A DNA stretch of 64,000 nt from an uncultured Lachnospiraceae bacterium (GCA_947567595.1 CANOMQ010000003.1:1-64000), one strand, 5' to 3'; shown: positions 1-9,644, numbered from the stretch's first letter. The notes: a model not told the origin generated them from the sequence alone. Made by a program: numbers and translations.

Positions 1-115
1 ATGTGATTTCAACCTATAATTTTTGTTGCCTATACCCAAAGTTCAGAAAGAACCCAAAAAAACAGCAATAGTTTTATTTTGATGTTCACTTCTATTCTCA
101 TCAAAAATTTCCACA

Positions 116-160
116 AAAAAGTCTGACATAAAGCAATCCATACTTTACATCAGACTTTTT
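116..160. terminator. Bidirectional terminator-like hairpin
   Basis: An 11-bp inverted repeat (arms AAAAAGTCTGA and TCAGACTTTTT) encloses 23 nt and gives a T-run on both strands. It lies just past the stop of the minus-strand ATPase pseudogene, so it probably ends that transcript. The long loop is somewhat unusual. Confidence 0.6.
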
Positions 161-192
161 CACTCTGCCAATATTCTATTATTCCAAAAACC

Positions 193-1540
193 TTACACAA
201 CCGCTTCCACTATCGTCTTACTGCCAAGCGTTATCTCATTAACACCAATTTGCTTATTTTTGTTAAAGTTGAAGCTAATCATATATCCCCTATCCTTATG
301 ATAGTAGTCAAGGTAATCCGCAAGCTGCCGCTCTCCTCGTTCGTTATACTCGTTCCCATGCCAAATCTTGAGTTCTATGATAAATTGTTCCCCGAGATAA
401 TCCACAATCACATCGGTACGCCTCGCATCTCTTGTCTGTGCCTCAATGTAATAATTTCCAACACCATTAATAATCGGTTTCAGGTACAACAGGAAAAATT
501 TACGTCCGTACTCTTCAATGAATTTTTCATCATTGTCACCATACAGCTCCGTGAAATAATCCACGAACTTTTTCAGTGTCATATCCATGTCAAGCCGTCC
601 GTCATGAATAAAATAACTCTTGTCACGCTGTGCCATTTTTCCCATCACACTGGATAATTCTTCCTCGGAAAGAAAATAATTATATAGGCGCATCTCAAAA
701 ATGCGGTTTGCAATGTGCACCTTCCCTTCCACATTTGTGGCATAACCAAACATACATGCAAGACTGATTTCCTTTGTATCAGGACTGTATGAAAATTCAC
801 TGCCCTGAAACAAAATCGCCTGAAACATTTTCTTCATTTCGGGGTATTCGTCAAGATGCCGGATCATGCTTTCAAAAAGCGGCGCCCTGTCTATCAGGAT
901 TTCTTTTACAACTTTTTCGATGCCCTCATGAGACCATGCTTTTTCCATCTGTTCAAAGCCAGCGCTTCCAACAATTTTTTCGTCAATACGCTTGCATATG
1001 GCTGATACAAGCACCGGATAACCTGACGTATATGCATAAATTTCTTTTGCAACAGACTGCATATCCATACCTGTGTGATAATCGTTTTCATATTCTTCAA
1101 GCATTCCCGCATATTCTGCTGAGGCATTCAAACAGTTCATCCAAACCGCTTTTGGAATTTTGCTCCCTAAAATCAGACAGCATTTTCTGCAGCGCTTCCT
1201 TATCTGCTGCCTTTGCAAAGCCAAAAGCCTTGGATAGTTTTTTTGTAAAAGCGTTCGAAAATGTGACTTCATCTGTAAAGCTTTTTGTCGAAACCTCCTG
1301 AAAATCTAATGACAGCACAATATAGTCATCTTCCAAATACCCTTCCAAAGCCCTTAACGTTGTCGTTTTTCCGTATTGGCGTCCTCGGTTGATGACAAAA
1401 TAGTTTCCATCATCTACATAAATTTCTTTTATTTTCCTCAATCTACTATCCAATCCGACCATATAGTGATTTTTTGGATTGCAGGAACCTGTTATATTAA
1501 ACCTTCGTCTCAATGTCTCAATATCAATTACCTCCCACAT
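193..1540 (-). pseudogene. AAA-ATPase-like/PD-(D/E)XK nuclease family gene, internally deleted and frameshifted
   Basis: Two overlapping minus-strand frames make up one broken gene. The upstream frame (1540 to 1097) has a P-loop, GRQYGKTTT, and stops after reading CLSRICGNA. The downstream frame resumes as AGMLEEYENDYHTGMD and continues through a TSGYP motif to a C-terminal PD-(D/E)XK-like domain (RTDVIVDY..FIIELK). Intact members run about 520-580 residues and carry a Walker B segment (hhhhDExD) and roughly 100 further residues between these two points. Here that middle part is absent and the frame changes, so the locus is a pseudogene of about 449 codons. The function of the intact family is unknown. 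The 3' domain frame remains open, so a separate short product cannot be excluded. Confidence 0.8.
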
Positions 1541-1558
1541 ACAGTCCCATACTCCAGC

Positions 1559-2497
1559 CTACCGCGCCCCCTTATCATACGGAATCCCTTCCGCCTTCGG
1601 CGCCTGCGAGTTCTTCGAGGTCAGCGCCAGGATAATCATCGACGCGATAAACGGCATCATATTATAAATATTCTGCGACAAATGCAGATTAGACAGTGCC
1701 GTCGCGTCCGCGATATTCGCAAGCGACTTAAAAATCGCAAAGAACACCGCCGCCGCCGCAATACGAAACGGCTTCCACTGCCCGAAAATCATAACGGCAA
1801 GCGCAAGGAAGCCAAAGCCCGTCACGCCGACCTCGAAGTTCCAAATCGAAACCGAGGGCACGATGTACGCAAAGCCGCCCAAACCGCCTAAAAATCCCGA
1901 AATCATAACGCCGATGTATCGCCACTGATACACGTTAATCCCCACCGAATCCGCTGCCTGCGGATGCTCGCCGCACGAGCGCAGGCGCAGACCATATTTG
2001 GTCTTATACAAAAATACATACGACACCACCAAAAGCACAATCCCGATAATCAGGAAAATATTGTAGGTCAGCGGTCCCGCCGTAAAGATAAACGCATTGT
2101 TGGAGTAGGAGAGCTTGGACGAAGCTGCCCCGTTTCCGCCGCTCGCCGCATTGTTATACGCCTTCACAATTACCACCGCAGCCGCCGTCGCAAGCATGTT
2201 TAACGCCGTGCCGCCGATGGTCTGGTCGGCTTTTAGCGTAATTGCCGAAAAGCCAAGCAAAAGCGAGTAAATCATTCCCGCAACCGCACTTGCCAAAATG
2301 GAAAGCACCACAAGCGCCGCGGGCGAAAGCGTTCCGCCAAATATGGCAAGCACTAAAATGCCCGCAAGTCCGCCGATTGCCATAATACCCTCAAGTGCAA
2401 TGTTAATCACGCCGCTGCGCTCCGAGAACATACCACCAAGTGCCACAAGCATTAAAACTACTGCATAAAGCAATGTATATTTCAAAAGCAAAAACAT
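1559..2497 (-). CDS. Nucleoside ABC transporter permease, NupQ/BmpC-like
   Basis: A very hydrophobic 312-aa protein with about eight to nine membrane segments. Its N-terminal ERSGVINIALEGIM motif is typical of the second permease of BMP-type nucleoside importers (Bacillus NupQ, BPL_transp_2 family). It would form half of the inner-membrane channel with the product of the gene just upstream. The two genes overlap by one base (TAATG), which points to translational coupling. It is the last gene of the importer operon and ends 18 bp from the ATPase pseudogene. Family assignment is confident; the substrate (purine nucleosides or deoxynucleosides) is inferred from family and from the adjacent purine biosynthesis genes. 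Confidence 0.9.
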   Translation of the reverse strand: MFLLLKYTLLYAVVLMLVALGGMFSERSGVINIALEGIMAIGGLAGILVLAIFGGTLSPAALVVLSILASAVAGMIYSLLLGFSAITLKADQTIGGTALNMLATAAAVVIVKAYNNAASGGNGAASSKLSYSNNAFIFTAGPLTYNIFLIIGIVLLVVSYVFLYKTKYGLRLRSCGEHPQAADSVGINVYQWRYIGVMISGFLGGLGGFAYIVPSVSIWNFEVGVTGFGFLALAVMIFGQWKPFRIAAAAVFFAIFKSLANIADATALSNLHLSQNIYNMMPFIASMIILALTSKNSQAPKAEGIPYDKGAR

Positions 2498-3681
2498 TAC
2501 GCATCCGCCCCCTTTCCGTTCCCCTTCGCGCCTGTTTTTGACGCGCCTGCTTCCGCGTTCGCATTCGGTTCATTTTTCTTTTTTGACGCAATCGCATTCA
2601 TCACAAAGCCCTTAAACAGCATGACAAACGCGCAGAGGTAAATAATCACCGCAATAATAACATCTGCTATTTCCGGCTGGAAATACTTCGTCGGCAGATA
2701 CCCGCCGCCAACCGTGATGTGCGACACAAACAGCGCCGCGAAAATCACGCCAATCGGGTTGCTCAGTGCCAAGAGTGCAACCGGAATGCCGTTAAAGCCC
2801 ATTGCCGGAAGCGCCGTGCTCACCTGCGGATTCCACTCTGCCACACCCGAAAGGTAATACAGTCCCGCGCCAATTCCCGAAAGCGCACCTGCAATCGTCA
2901 TGGAAAGCACGATATTCTTTTTATCGTTAATGCCCGCATACTTTGCCGCGTCCTTGTTGTGTCCGCAGGCTTTGAGCTCATAACCAAACGTCGTCTTGTT
3001 AATCACGATATACACGATAATGGCAATTGCAATCGCAATGAAAATCGCAATCGTCGTCGATTTCGTCTTGAAAATGTTGTTCAGTCCCATATCCGGTATC
3101 ACGGACTGCGGCGAAACGCTGCGCAGCGTGTAGGTTTTCGTGGTCTTTAAATCATACATGTCGCCGATAACGCCCTTGTATATAATCTCGTTAACCGCAT
3201 AAAGCCCAATCCAGTTAAACATAATCGCCGTGATAACTTCATTCACGTTAAAATATGCCTTAAACAGTCCCGGTATCGCGCCCCACAGCGCACCAAACAG
3301 CATTGCCGCAAGCAGGCACACCCACCACGGCGCATGGAGCACAAGCGCAAAGTACAGCGCGCCGAGCGCACCGACCGTATACTGTCCTGCCGCACCGATG
3401 TTAAACAAGCCCGTCTTAAAGGCAAATGCGACCGAAAGCCCCGTCATAATCAGCGGCGCCGTCTGCGCGAGCACGCTGCCAAGCCCCTTGGGCATCATGA
3501 AAAAGCCGCCCTTTACAATCCGCGTAAAGCCGTCAATAGCCTGCTCCGCATTGATACAATACAATATCACCAGTCCGACAACCAGTCCGACCGCGATACA
3601 AATCAGCGACGCTAAAACGGACACGATTCCTGATGAAAAATCCACTTTTTTTGAGAAAAAGTTTACTTTTTTCTTATTCAC
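2497..3681 (-). CDS. Nucleoside ABC transporter permease, NupP-like
   Basis: A 394-aa integral membrane protein of the same superfamily as its neighbour but longer, with a basic N-terminus (NKKKVNFFSKKVDFS) before the first membrane helix and motifs such as FKTGLFNIGAAGQ that mark the first permease of BMP-type importers. The GTG start at 3681 was chosen because an SD sequence GAGGTGG lies about 6 nt upstream; an in-frame GTG at 3690 sits inside that SD. It follows the ATPase gene by 18 bp and overlaps the next permease gene by one base. The last 25 residues are Asn/Ala/Gly/Lys-rich and look disordered. Confidence 0.9.
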   Translation of the reverse strand: MNKKKVNFFSKKVDFSSGIVSVLASLICIAVGLVVGLVILYCINAEQAIDGFTRIVKGGFFMMPKGLGSVLAQTAPLIMTGLSVAFAFKTGLFNIGAAGQYTVGALGALYFALVLHAPWWVCLLAAMLFGALWGAIPGLFKAYFNVNEVITAIMFNWIGLYAVNEIIYKGVIGDMYDLKTTKTYTLRSVSPQSVIPDMGLNNIFKTKSTTIAIFIAIAIAIIVYIVINKTTFGYELKACGHNKDAAKYAGINDKKNIVLSMTIAGALSGIGAGLYYLSGVAEWNPQVSTALPAMGFNGIPVALLALSNPIGVIFAALFVSHITVGGGYLPTKYFQPEIADVIIAVIIYLCAFVMLFKGFVMNAIASKKKNEPNANAEAGASKTGAKGNGKGADA

Positions 3682-3699
3682 ACGCACCACCTCTTTTCC

Positions 3700-5247
3700 T
3701 TAGTCCAACAAAACAGGCACATCGTCGCGTTTCGCGCCCGCCATATAAAGTCCAAGCTCCTCGACCGTCGTCTTGTCGGGATACAACTGCCCCACGATTT
3801 CGCCCTCGTACATGACAAGAATGCGGTCGGAGACGTTCATCACCTCGTCAAGCTCCAGCGATACCAAAAGCACCGCCTTCCCCTTGTCGCGCTGTGCCAC
3901 AAGCTGGCTGTGGATATACTCAATCGCACCCACGTCCAGTCCTCTTGTCGGCTGCACCGCCACAAGCAAATCCGGGTTTTTGTCAATCTCGCGTGCAATG
4001 ATTGCCTTCTGCTGGTTCCCGCCTGACATGCTGCGCGCAACCGTAATCGACCCCTGTCCGCTGCGCACGTCGTACTGCTCAATGAGACGCTCGGCAAATG
4101 CCCGCACTGCACCCTGCTTGATAAAACCGCCCTTTTGAAACTCCGTATCCCAATAACGCTGTAACACCATATTCTGCTCCAAGGTGTAGTCAAGCACAAG
4201 CCCATGCTTATGCCTGTCCTCGGGAATATGGCTGATACCGCTCTTCGAACGCTCCCGGATGCTTGCGTTCGTGATATCCACCCCGTCAAAGATAAGCTTG
4301 CCTTCCGTCATCTTCTCAAGTCCTGTCAGCGCGTGCACAAACTCCGTCTGCCCGTTACCGTCAATGCCCGCAATACAGACAATCTCGCCGCGCCTTACGT
4401 TAAATGACACATTCTTGACCGCATTGTTTTTGTGCATTTTGCTGGGCACCGTCATGTGCTCTATCTTTAAAACGGTTTCCGTGGGCTTTGCAGGCTGCTT
4501 ATCCACCTTGAAGTTGACATTCCTGCCTACCATCATCTTGGACAATTCTTCCTTTGTGGTGTCTTTTATGTCAACCGTTCCGATATATTTGCCTTTTCTC
4601 AAAATCGTACAACGGTCTGCCGTCTCCATAATCTCGTTGAGCTTATGCGTGATGAACAGAATAGATTTTCCCTCTTTTGCAAGGTTTTTCATAATCTTCA
4701 TCAGCTCTTCGATTTCCTGCGGCGTGAGCACCGCCGTCGGCTCGTCGAAAATCAGGATTTCATTATCGCGGTAGAGCATTTTTAAAATTTCCGTACGCTG
4801 CTGCATTCCGACCGTAATATCGGAAATCAGCGCGTCGGGGTCAACCTTTAGCCCGTATTTGTCACTTAACGCCATCACCTTTTCCCGTGCGCCCTTTTTG
4901 CTTAAGAACAGACCTTTTGTCGGCTCAATGCCAAGGATAATGTTATCCAGCACCGAAAAGCATTCCACCAGTTTAAAATGCTGGTGCACCATACCGATGT
5001 TCAGGGCGTTCGCGTCGTTGGGATTATTAATTTTTACTTCCTTGCCGTTTTTCTTAATCATACCGCTTGTGGGCTGATACAGTCCGAACAGGATACTCAT
5101 AAGTGTTGATTTTCCCGCACCATTTTCCCCTAACAGCGCATGAATCTCACCCTTTTTTAGCTGCAGAGTGACATTATCATTCGCCTTGATGCCCGGAAAT
5201 TCCTTCGTGATGTTCAACATCTCGATAATGTAATCTTGATTTCCCAT
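3700..5247 (-). CDS. Nucleoside ABC transporter ATP-binding protein with two ABC domains, NupO-like
   Basis: A 515-aa tandem ABC ATPase. The first domain has a canonical Walker A (GENGAGKST, residues about 39-47), but its signature region reads VGMQQR. The second domain has a degenerate P-loop (GIDGNGQTE) and a good signature (MSGGNQQK). This asymmetry is normal for the RbsA/NupO subfamily, in which one protein supplies both nucleotide-binding domains. The start is placed at ATG 5247 (MGNQDYIIEML), after an SD-like GGAAAGG. A terminator hairpin lies just upstream, between this gene and the binding-protein gene, so expression probably depends on read-through. Confidence 0.92.
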   Translation of the reverse strand: MGNQDYIIEMLNITKEFPGIKANDNVTLQLKKGEIHALLGENGAGKSTLMSILFGLYQPTSGMIKKNGKEVKINNPNDANALNIGMVHQHFKLVECFSVLDNIILGIEPTKGLFLSKKGAREKVMALSDKYGLKVDPDALISDITVGMQQRTEILKMLYRDNEILIFDEPTAVLTPQEIEELMKIMKNLAKEGKSILFITHKLNEIMETADRCTILRKGKYIGTVDIKDTTKEELSKMMVGRNVNFKVDKQPAKPTETVLKIEHMTVPSKMHKNNAVKNVSFNVRRGEIVCIAGIDGNGQTEFVHALTGLEKMTEGKLIFDGVDITNASIRERSKSGISHIPEDRHKHGLVLDYTLEQNMVLQRYWDTEFQKGGFIKQGAVRAFAERLIEQYDVRSGQGSITVARSMSGGNQQKAIIAREIDKNPDLLVAVQPTRGLDVGAIEYIHSQLVAQRDKGKAVLLVSLELDEVMNVSDRILVMYEGEIVGQLYPDKTTVEELGLYMAGAKRDDVPVLLD

Positions 5248-5305
5248 ATTGACCAAACCTTTCCCAATCAAAACCAAACTGTTTTGTTTGACAATTTCCT
5301 ATATA

Positions 5306-5341
5306 GTAAAAAGGGGGGAAAGGTAAAACGCCTTTCCCCTC
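5306..5341 (-). terminator. Intra-operon terminator/attenuating hairpin after the binding-protein gene
   Basis: On the minus strand, GGGGAAAGG, a 7-nt loop and CCTTTCCCC are followed by a T-rich tract (CCTTTTTAC). It lies between the BMP binding-protein gene and the ATPase gene. This is the usual way to make more binding protein than membrane complex. Confidence 0.75.
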
Positions 5342-5411
5342 TAACACTATTTTAATATTTTTTTAAGAATAAGTCAATCACGACAAATCAATCATGACTC
5401 GTCATAATTGA

Positions 5412-6617
5412 TTAATCAATATAAGAAACAGTTACGCCGTCGCTAACCTCCGGCTGTGTCTCTGTATCGTTAGAAATCGCAATCGAACCGTCCTTAATTC
5501 CTGCAAGAAGCTCTTCATACTCGTCCTGTGTAAAGGTCTCAAATGCCCATGAATCGCCGTCTGTCGGAAGACCAAGATAATCACCGTCTGAAAGACCAAG
5601 GTTCTGTACCTGTCCGCCGAAGCTGTCCCACTTGCCTGTGAAGCAGCCCTCAAGCTTGTCCACAACGGTTGCGGTAAGTCCCTTCATGGCAGAAGTCAAT
5701 ACCGGATTGTAGTCATTGCCTTCACCTACCGAACGCTGGTCAACGTCAACGCCGATAATCATGCCGTCATAGTTTAATGCCGCCTCAAGTGCAGATGTGT
5801 AGATACCGCCGCCGCATGCAAATACAATCTCTGTACCCTCTGAATACCAGCTCTCCATCTTCGCCGTGATGTTTGCGTCGCCATAGAACTGTCCGCCATA
5901 TGTATACTTCACTTCCACATCAACGCCAAGCTCCTGTGCCGCCGCGTCAATACCCTGTACATAGCCGTAGCCGTAACGGATAACCGCAGGCACTGCCATA
6001 CCGCCAAGGAATCCAAGCTTTGTGTAGCCGTCCTTTACTGCCGCATAACCTGCAAGATAACCTGCCTGCTCCTCGCTGAATGTGCAGGCATAAGCGTTTG
6101 CCTCAATCGGTGCTGTCATGTCGCCTTCTGATACGTCAACCGCAATAAAGTTTACGTCAGGATAGGTTGTCTGAACCTCTGAAAGAGTCTCGCCGAATAA
6201 GTAGCCCGGAAGTACGACAACCGTAGCGCCCTCTGCAACTGCGAGGTCAATCTGGTTGATACGCTCCTCTGTGCTGTCCTCTGTCGGCTGATAGTACGTA
6301 TACTCAATGCCGTTTGCGTCGCCAAACTGCTGTACGCCTTCCCATGTCGCCTGATTGAATGATTCGTCGTCAATGGTTCCTACGTCCGTAACAAGCGCGA
6401 TTTTGCCTTCTGCTACATCTGTTGCAGGCGCATCTGCCTCCGGCGCTGTCGTCTCTGCAGGCGCTGCTGCCTGTGTTTCTGCGGGCGCTGCTGCCTGCGA
6501 CTCAGCAGGTGCCGCCGCCGGTGCGTCGTTTGCGGGCGCATCATTTGAGCTGCCGCACGCTGTCATGGAAACAACCATAGCGGAAGCCAGTACGAGTGAC
6601 AATACTTTCTTCTTCAT
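5412..6617 (-). CDS. BMP-family nucleoside-binding lipoprotein
   Basis: A 401-aa exported lipoprotein, the substrate receptor of the importer encoded downstream. The start at 6617 follows an SD (GGAGGATT); an upstream in-frame extension of 21 residues has no signal-peptide logic. The signal sequence ends in a lipobox VSMTAC with the acylated Cys at residue 20. Residues about 25-65 are a low-complexity Ala/Pro/Glu linker with repeated AAAPAET units. The binding domain begins at KIALVTDVGTIDDESFNQ, the typical first strand of the Med/BMP (PnrA-like) fold. Homologues such as TmpC/PnrA bind purine nucleosides, which fits the neighbouring pur genes. It has its own promoter and a leader hairpin. 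Confidence 0.92.
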   Translation of the reverse strand: MKKKVLSLVLASAMVVSMTACGSSNDAPANDAPAAAPAESQAAAPAETQAAAPAETTAPEADAPATDVAEGKIALVTDVGTIDDESFNQATWEGVQQFGDANGIEYTYYQPTEDSTEERINQIDLAVAEGATVVVLPGYLFGETLSEVQTTYPDVNFIAVDVSEGDMTAPIEANAYACTFSEEQAGYLAGYAAVKDGYTKLGFLGGMAVPAVIRYGYGYVQGIDAAAQELGVDVEVKYTYGGQFYGDANITAKMESWYSEGTEIVFACGGGIYTSALEAALNYDGMIIGVDVDQRSVGEGNDYNPVLTSAMKGLTATVVDKLEGCFTGKWDSFGGQVQNLGLSDGDYLGLPTDGDSWAFETFTQDEYEELLAGIKDGSIAISNDTETQPEVSDGVTVSYID

Positions 6618-6648
6618 AATAAATCCTCCATTCTCGAGCATTGTGACA

Positions 6649-6674
6649 TTTTGCCGGCACCATGCACGGCAAAA
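6649..6674 (-). promoter_or_regulatory. Leader hairpin upstream of the BMP lipoprotein gene
   Basis: A perfect 8-bp inverted repeat (TTTTGCCG and CGGCAAAA) with a 10-nt loop lies in the 5' leader between the promoter and the SD. There is no T-run, so it is probably not a terminator. It may stabilise mRNA or bind a regulator. Confidence 0.4.
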
Positions 6675-6690
6675 GTCCAATTACCACCTC

Positions 6691-6719
6691 ACTATATCAT
6701 ATCCGACACAAAATAGCAA
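6691..6719 (-). promoter_or_regulatory. Candidate sigma-A promoter of the nucleoside importer operon
   Basis: On the minus strand, a -35 TTGCTA and a -10 TATAGT are separated by 17 bp. They lie between the purA stop and the BMP gene, giving a leader of roughly 65 nt. Confidence 0.5.
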
Positions 6720-6735
6720 GAACTGTTACAATTTT

Positions 6736-8028
6736 TTAACGCGCAAGCGGGCTTTCCCTGTAAATAATATCCTCCCGCGCGGGGCCGTTGCTCACAAGCG
6801 TTATCGGATAGCCAATCTGCCCCTCGATAAACTCCACATATTTGCGGCAGTTTTCGGGCAGCTCTTCATATTTTTTAATGCCCCTGATGTCGCACTTCCA
6901 GCCGGGAAGCGTCGTCAATACGGGCTTTGCCTTCTCAAGCTTTGCGGTAACGGGGAACTGTGTCGTCACTTCGCCGTCAATCTCGTATCCCGTACAGACC
7001 GGAATTTCGTCAAGATAGCCCAGCACGTCAAGCACGGTAAAGCATACGTCCGTCGTTCCCTGCAAACGGCAGCCATATTTTGACGCCACGCAGTCAAACC
7101 AGCCCATACGTCTCGGACGCCCCGTCGTTGCGCCATACTCTCCGCCGTCGCCGCCGCGTTTTCGAAGCTCATCCGCCTCATCACCGAAAATTTCAGAGAC
7201 AAACGCACCTGCACCGACCGCTGACGAATATGCCTTGCAGACCGTGTAAATTTTCTTGATTTCATAAGGCGGAATGCCCGCACCGATTGCACCGTATGCC
7301 GCAAGCGTCGAGGACGAGGTTACCATCGGGTAAATTCCGTGGTCAGGGTCTTTTAGTGTGCCAAGCTGTCCCTCCAAAAGAATGTTCTTTCCTGCCCGGA
7401 TTGCCTCGTCAAGGTATGCCGAAACGTCGCATACAAACGGCTTAATCCTGTCCCTGTAGGAAAGCAGCGTCTCAAAAAGCTCGTCCGCATTGATTGCGGG
7501 CTTGTGATACAAATGCTCCAAAATCACGTTCTTCGGCTCCACAACCCGCCCGATTTTCTCCTTTAACAGCGTCTCGTCAAACAGCTCGCTCACCTGAAAG
7601 CCGATTTTTGCGTATTTATCCGAATAAAAAGGCGCAATGCCTGATTTTGTCGAACCAAACGACTTTTTGCCAAGCCGCTCCTCCTCGTACTGGTCAAACA
7701 GAATATGGTAAGGCATCACAATCTGCGCCCTGTCCGAAACCAAGATTTTGGGCATGGGCACATTCCTGTCCGTAATGGATTTGATTTCTTCCATTAAAAT
7801 AGGAATGTTCAATGCAACACCGTTTCCGATAATACTGGTTGTGTGATTGTAAAATACACCCGACGGAAGCGTGTGGAGTGCAAATTTTCCGTAGTTGTTC
7901 ACGATTGTGTGCCCTGCGTTTGCACCGCCCTGAAAACGAATGATAATGTCTGCCTCCTGCGCAAGCATATCCGTAATCTTGCCTTTTCCCTCATCACCCC
8001 AGTTTGCTCCTACTACTGCCTTTACCAT
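6736..8028 (-). CDS. purA: Adenylosuccinate synthetase
   Basis: A 430-aa enzyme that joins IMP and aspartate using GTP to make adenylosuccinate, the first committed step to AMP. The N-terminal GANWGDEGKGK motif is the phosphate-binding loop with the catalytic Asp, followed by QGGANAGHT and later the GRPRRMGWFD motif; length is as expected. An SD (TGGAGGATT) precedes the ATG. It is the last of four purine genes in the order purC, purF, purB, purA, but it is separated from purB by 164 bp holding two strong hairpins, so it may be transcribed separately or with reduced read-through. Confidence 0.97.
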   Translation of the reverse strand: MVKAVVGANWGDEGKGKITDMLAQEADIIIRFQGGANAGHTIVNNYGKFALHTLPSGVFYNHTTSIIGNGVALNIPILMEEIKSITDRNVPMPKILVSDRAQIVMPYHILFDQYEEERLGKKSFGSTKSGIAPFYSDKYAKIGFQVSELFDETLLKEKIGRVVEPKNVILEHLYHKPAINADELFETLLSYRDRIKPFVCDVSAYLDEAIRAGKNILLEGQLGTLKDPDHGIYPMVTSSSTLAAYGAIGAGIPPYEIKKIYTVCKAYSSAVGAGAFVSEIFGDEADELRKRGGDGGEYGATTGRPRRMGWFDCVASKYGCRLQGTTDVCFTVLDVLGYLDEIPVCTGYEIDGEVTTQFPVTAKLEKAKPVLTTLPGWKCDIRGIKKYEELPENCRKYVEFIEGQIGYPITLVSNGPAREDIIYRESPLAR

Positions 8029-8122
8029 TGAAATCCTCCATTCTCAATATAAAAATAAAATGAATCAATCCGCGTTTTCACGCCATTTATAATCATACAA
8101 CGTTTTTTCACTCAAGTAAAGA

Positions 8123-8175
8123 GCATGAAAAATGAATTTTTCATGCGGCAAATTTGTGCAGTGGCACAAATTCGC
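8123..8175. repeat. Two tandem perfect hairpins between purB and purA
   Basis: Hairpin 1 (8123-8146) has 10-bp arms GCATGAAAAA/TTTTTCATGC around TGAA. Hairpin 2 (8151-8172) has 9-bp arms AATTTGTGC/GCACAAATT around AGTG, extended by near-pairing GC ends. They follow one another with four bases between. The block has the look of a REP-like dispersed element or an mRNA-processing/termination structure; no second copy was noticed in this window. Confidence 0.55.
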
Positions 8176-8192
8176 AAACTGTGAAACATAGA

Positions 8193-9644
8193 TTATACGT
8201 TAATTTCCGCCTTTACGCCAAGCTCCGCCTTGTTCGCGTCAAGCACGGGATTAACCACCTGTTCAAGGAACTTCTCCACCTGAACCGGGGCGCGTCCCAC
8301 ATACTTTGACGGCTCCATTGTCGCCTGTAACTGCTCTAACGTCAGGTTAAATTCCTTATCCGCCGCAATCAGCTCCAAGAGGTTGTTGTCCTTTCCCTCT
8401 TCCTTAACCATTTTTCCTGCTTCCATTGAAAGCTTGCGGATTTTCTCATGCAGCTCCTGACGGTTTCCGCCGTTCTTCACCGCGTCCATCATAATGTTTT
8501 CTGTCGCCATAAACGGCAGCTCGGCAAGCATGTGCTTCGTGATGACTTTATCATATACCACAAGCCCGTCCACGACATTCAGGCACAAATCCAAAATGCC
8601 GTCCACCGCAAGAAAGCCCTCGGGGATAGACAAACGTTTGTTTGCAGAGTCGTCAAGCGTACGCTCGAACCACTGCGTCGCCGACGTAATCGCCGGATTG
8701 AGCGCGTCAATCATGACATACCTTGAAAGGGAGGCAATGCGCTCGGAACGCATGGGATTGCGCTTGTATGCCATCGCCGACGAACCAATCTGATTTTTCT
8801 CAAACGGCTCCTCAACCTCCTTTAAATGCTGCAACAAGCGAATGTCATTTGACATTTTATGCGCGCTTGCCGCAATTCCCGCAAGAATGTTTGCCACCCT
8901 TGTATCGACCTTTCTCGAATACGTCTGACCGGATACCGCATAGCACTCATCAAAGCCCATTTTTTTCGCAATCATGGGGTCAATCTTGTCAATGGTTTCA
9001 TTGTCGCCATTAAACAGCTCCAAAAAGCTTGCCTGCGTGCCTGTCGTTCCCTTCGAGCCAAGCAGCTTTAAGCTTTTCTGCACATATTCCAAATCCTCCA
9101 AATCCATCAGAAACTCCTGCATCCAAAGCGTCGCGCGCTTTCCGACCGTTGTTGGCTGTGCGGGCTGGAAATGCGTAAAGGCAAGCGTGGGCAGGCTTTT
9201 ATACCTGTCCGCAAATTTCGCAAGCTCGTCAATCACGTTCACCAGCTTTTTGTGCACCAGCTTTAGCGCCTCATTCATCACGATAATGTCGGTGTTGTCG
9301 CCGACATAGCATGAGGTTGCGCCCAAATGGATAATGCCAGCCGCCTTGGGGCATTGCTGCCCGTACGCGTACACATGGCTCATGACATCATGGCGTACTA
9401 TTCTTTCGCGCTCCCTTGCCACGTCATAATTAATATCCTCGGCATGCGCTTTCAGCTCGTCAATCTGCTCCTGCGTAATCACGGGCTTACCGTTCTCCGA
9501 TAGCCCAAGCTCCATTTCCGTCTCCGCAAGCGCAATCCAAAGCCCGCGCCATGTCTTAAACTTCATGTCCTGTGAAAAAATGTACTGCATTTCCTTGCTT
9601 GCGTACCGCTCGGAAAGGGGGCTTGTATATCTGTCTGTGCTCAT
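8193..9644 (-). CDS. purB: Adenylosuccinate lyase
   Basis: A 483-aa enzyme of the fumarase/aspartase superfamily. It cleaves SAICAR to AICAR and adenylosuccinate to AMP, releasing fumarate both times. The family signature reads SSAMAYKRNPMRSE, and GATSCYVGDNTD and TTVGKRATLW are further active-site segments. The signature variant and the length, longer than the about 430 aa of Bacillus PurB, suggest the longer subfamily. The start at ATG 9644 (MSTDRYTSPL) was chosen for the SD AAAAGGAGTT 8 nt upstream; an upstream TTG/ATG extension of 11 residues is unlikely. It lies 70 bp after purF. Confidence 0.97.
   Translation of the reverse strand: MSTDRYTSPLSERYASKEMQYIFSQDMKFKTWRGLWIALAETEMELGLSENGKPVITQEQIDELKAHAEDINYDVARERERIVRHDVMSHVYAYGQQCPKAAGIIHLGATSCYVGDNTDIIVMNEALKLVHKKLVNVIDELAKFADRYKSLPTLAFTHFQPAQPTTVGKRATLWMQEFLMDLEDLEYVQKSLKLLGSKGTTGTQASFLELFNGDNETIDKIDPMIAKKMGFDECYAVSGQTYSRKVDTRVANILAGIAASAHKMSNDIRLLQHLKEVEEPFEKNQIGSSAMAYKRNPMRSERIASLSRYVMIDALNPAITSATQWFERTLDDSANKRLSIPEGFLAVDGILDLCLNVVDGLVVYDKVITKHMLAELPFMATENIMMDAVKNGGNRQELHEKIRKLSMEAGKMVKEEGKDNNLLELIAADKEFNLTLEQLQATMEPSKYVGRAPVQVEKFLEQVVNPVLDANKAELGVKAEINV

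Noticed and set aside
250-1301. Plus-strand reading frames opposite the ATPase pseudogene
   Set aside because: They have no start signals or family features and mirror a recognisable decayed minus-strand gene.
6440-6540. CTGCTGCC copies and short tandem repeats in the BMP lipoprotein gene
   Set aside because: They encode an Ala/Pro/Glu linker, so they reflect coding repeats rather than the element-specific octamer signal.
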